DNA of 64,000 nt from Prochilodus magdalenae. Its lineage: Eukaryota > Chordata > Actinopteri > Characiformes > Prochilodontidae. Under the pieces are notes generated by a model. It saw only the letters and a program-made list of their open reading frames with translations, did no database searches and had not been told where the DNA came from. A program made the translations under genes and the position numbers. The DNA lies in contig JAMWET010006982.1 of the NCBI GenBank assembly GCA_024036415.1, forward strand, positions 62,001-126,000, given 5' to 3'. Positions 62,309 through 64,000 of this stretch are shown here, in pieces (the first letter of the stretch is position 1; every line of letters starts with the position of its first letter).

Positions 62309-62843
62309 ATATACAGTGTCAGTCAAAAATGTAGCCCACTCATAGAAGATTCTCTAATTTTTAGCTTAATGCTTTAGCTTAGAATAAACCTGAAGACATG
62401 AAACTATAAAATAGCTCACATGAATTTATGCAGTCCACCTTACACAACCTGCATAACAGAACTTTACAGGAGGACAAAACAACTTTCTTAACTTTCAATG
62501 TAGGTAGATTTTTTTTTTCTAAGCAAATATGTACCAGTTCTATTGATCTGTCCATCATGAATATTAACAAAGTTGAAAGGGTAACTAGAGACAAAAACTA
62601 AAAAACGAATTTTTTAAATGAACTTAATTAGTTAAGTTATTTGTAAACAAAATATCTATTAAAGATGGCTATATGGCAATATTATAGTATTGTGATACAT
62701 CATAAGTATATGGGGTATATCAGGATATTATTCATTCAGACATCTCTTTGGTTGGAACTGTTAAGCTTAAGCCTGTAGAGTCTTTAAGGCAACCAAAAAC
62801 ATCCATTTATTTGGGTGTATCTAGATTTTTGACTGGTACTGCA
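62309..62843. mobile_element. MITE-like repeat, copy 2, with terminal inverted repeats
   Basis: The left end CAGTGTCAGTCAAAAATGTAG near 62312 and the right end ATTTTTGACTGGTACTG near 62826-62842 are inverted counterparts, with TA before the left end. The internal sequence is homologous to 34430-35060. Related termini (CAGTxxCAGTCAAAA) belong to a widespread fish Tc1-type non-autonomous family. There is no coding capacity. Confidence 0.75.
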
Positions 62844-64000
62844 ATGTGGTAATGTATGCATTACATGCAATCATATCTGAATAAGATGAGCCAGAAAAAT
62901 GTCTTTTTGCACCAAACCAACCATACTACAAACATCTACATTTTACATACTACAGACTTTACATCTAGAGGAGCCACCTGTTAGCAGGTAGCTTAATGGC
63001 ATAACCATGCATTACACATATCATTACAACTCTGAAGGTCATCCACATAAAATGCTAATGTGAGGTTAAGTTCACCAGCTGTTCCTGCTGTCTTTCTGTT
63101 CTTCCTTCACTAAAAGGAGCTCACTATGAAGACTATTGTGCAGTGACTGGTCTGAGACTTGAAGAAAAAGCTTAAGTAGAAAATAGCAGGTGTGAATTTG
63201 CGGAGGGTGTATATTTGTAACAAGAGCATAGAAGAAAATTTTCAGAAGGTATACAGACCACCTCTGCGGAACTCACACAGAGTGATAGTATTGATCCTAC
63301 ATTTAGATCCTACACTCTTTGTCTGCCGATCATGTTTTAGAAAGAAACGTCTTTGTTCTTCAAATGCTGACAGACTTTAGATCAATATTTTGCAATACAA
63401 AAACAAACTTTACATTGAACGTCTCTAATAACTGTGTAGTTACACATTAGCAAAGCATGCAATGACAGAGATGTAGTCATTGTTGCAAACAGTCATTGTT
63501 ACAACAGTACAATTTATGCAATTACACACGTGTCTCAACATTACCTTAGCGTTTACTCATGTAATTGCACAAGTGTTTCTTAATAGATGCAACAGCTTGT
63601 TTTCTCTTGATAGTTGTAATATAGTTGTTATGTGTGTACAGAGGAAAAACAGATTGGTGATCCCATCATTGACCTTGTGGTAATACGTTACCACACACAG
63701 ATCACTGCTGTAGGAACAAATCTTCATATTTCCATTTTTGTCTCCATTTTGCTGTTAAGGTCACAAGTGTTGCAAACCTCTTTTTTTTTAGATAAAAATG
63801 AAATAAATTTATTATAAAACATATAAAACTTAAATAAGTTCAACAAACTGGTAAATGGGGTAGAAAGCAAGGACCTTCATGGTGTTAAATGTATAGAAAG
63901 TTTTTTTTTCTATTTTCACTACAATAATTCAGATTTGATACAAGGGGTGCAATTACGACTCAAGTAGTGTATGCAGAGAAACCCACACACAGAGTACGAT
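62844..64000. other. AT-rich non-coding end of window
   Basis: I see only short frames without supporting context, and no transposon ends, RNA genes or splice-site-bounded exons. Confidence 0.5.

Overview
This is vertebrate nuclear DNA, almost certainly from a ray-finned fish. It is AT-rich and gene-poor, with GT-AG introns, many microsatellites and a dense layer of decayed Tc1/mariner-type DNA transposons and fish-type SINEs. Several dispersed repeats resemble families I know from otophysan fishes (tetras, catfishes, electric eels). That narrower placement comes from memory of repeat families and is only moderately secure.

The one gene I can support is the 5' coding part of versican (vcan) on the minus strand. 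Five consecutive coding exons run from the start codon at 9287 down to a splice donor after 4257. They encode the signal peptide, the Ig V-type domain and both Link modules, which together form the hyaluronan-binding G1 region (341 complete codons plus one base). All splice sites are GT-AG, the reading frame is continuous, and the exon phases (1,1,2,1,1) fit the Link-proteoglycan family. The glycosaminoglycan-attachment exons and the C-terminal EGF, lectin and CCP exons must lie beyond base 1. The non-coding first exon and the promoter must lie above 9294. A CpG-richer stretch at about 10.1-12.1 kb is the best candidate, but I cannot place the exon.

From about 12 to 64 kb I see no convincing host gene. 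This is either a very long vcan first intron or the upstream intergenic region. It holds transposon relics: a 1,382-bp Tc1-like element with intact ends and a TA target duplication, two other Tc1 transposase remnants of one recognisable fish family plus a third, unrelated one, three copies of another probable Tc1-derived repeat, a tRNA-type SINE with a perfect 13-bp target duplication, a palindromic interspersed repeat, and LINE/SINE 3' tails. It also holds simple-sequence arrays, including a 369-bp pentanucleotide tract built of homogenised variant blocks. Some non-repetitive, moderately complex stretches (about 25.3-25.6, 38.3-39.3 and 56.2-56.6 kb) are plausible conserved regulatory elements, but only alignment could show that.

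The most informative observations are three independent nested insertions that give a relative history of transposon activity. I found no sign of a previously undescribed biological system.
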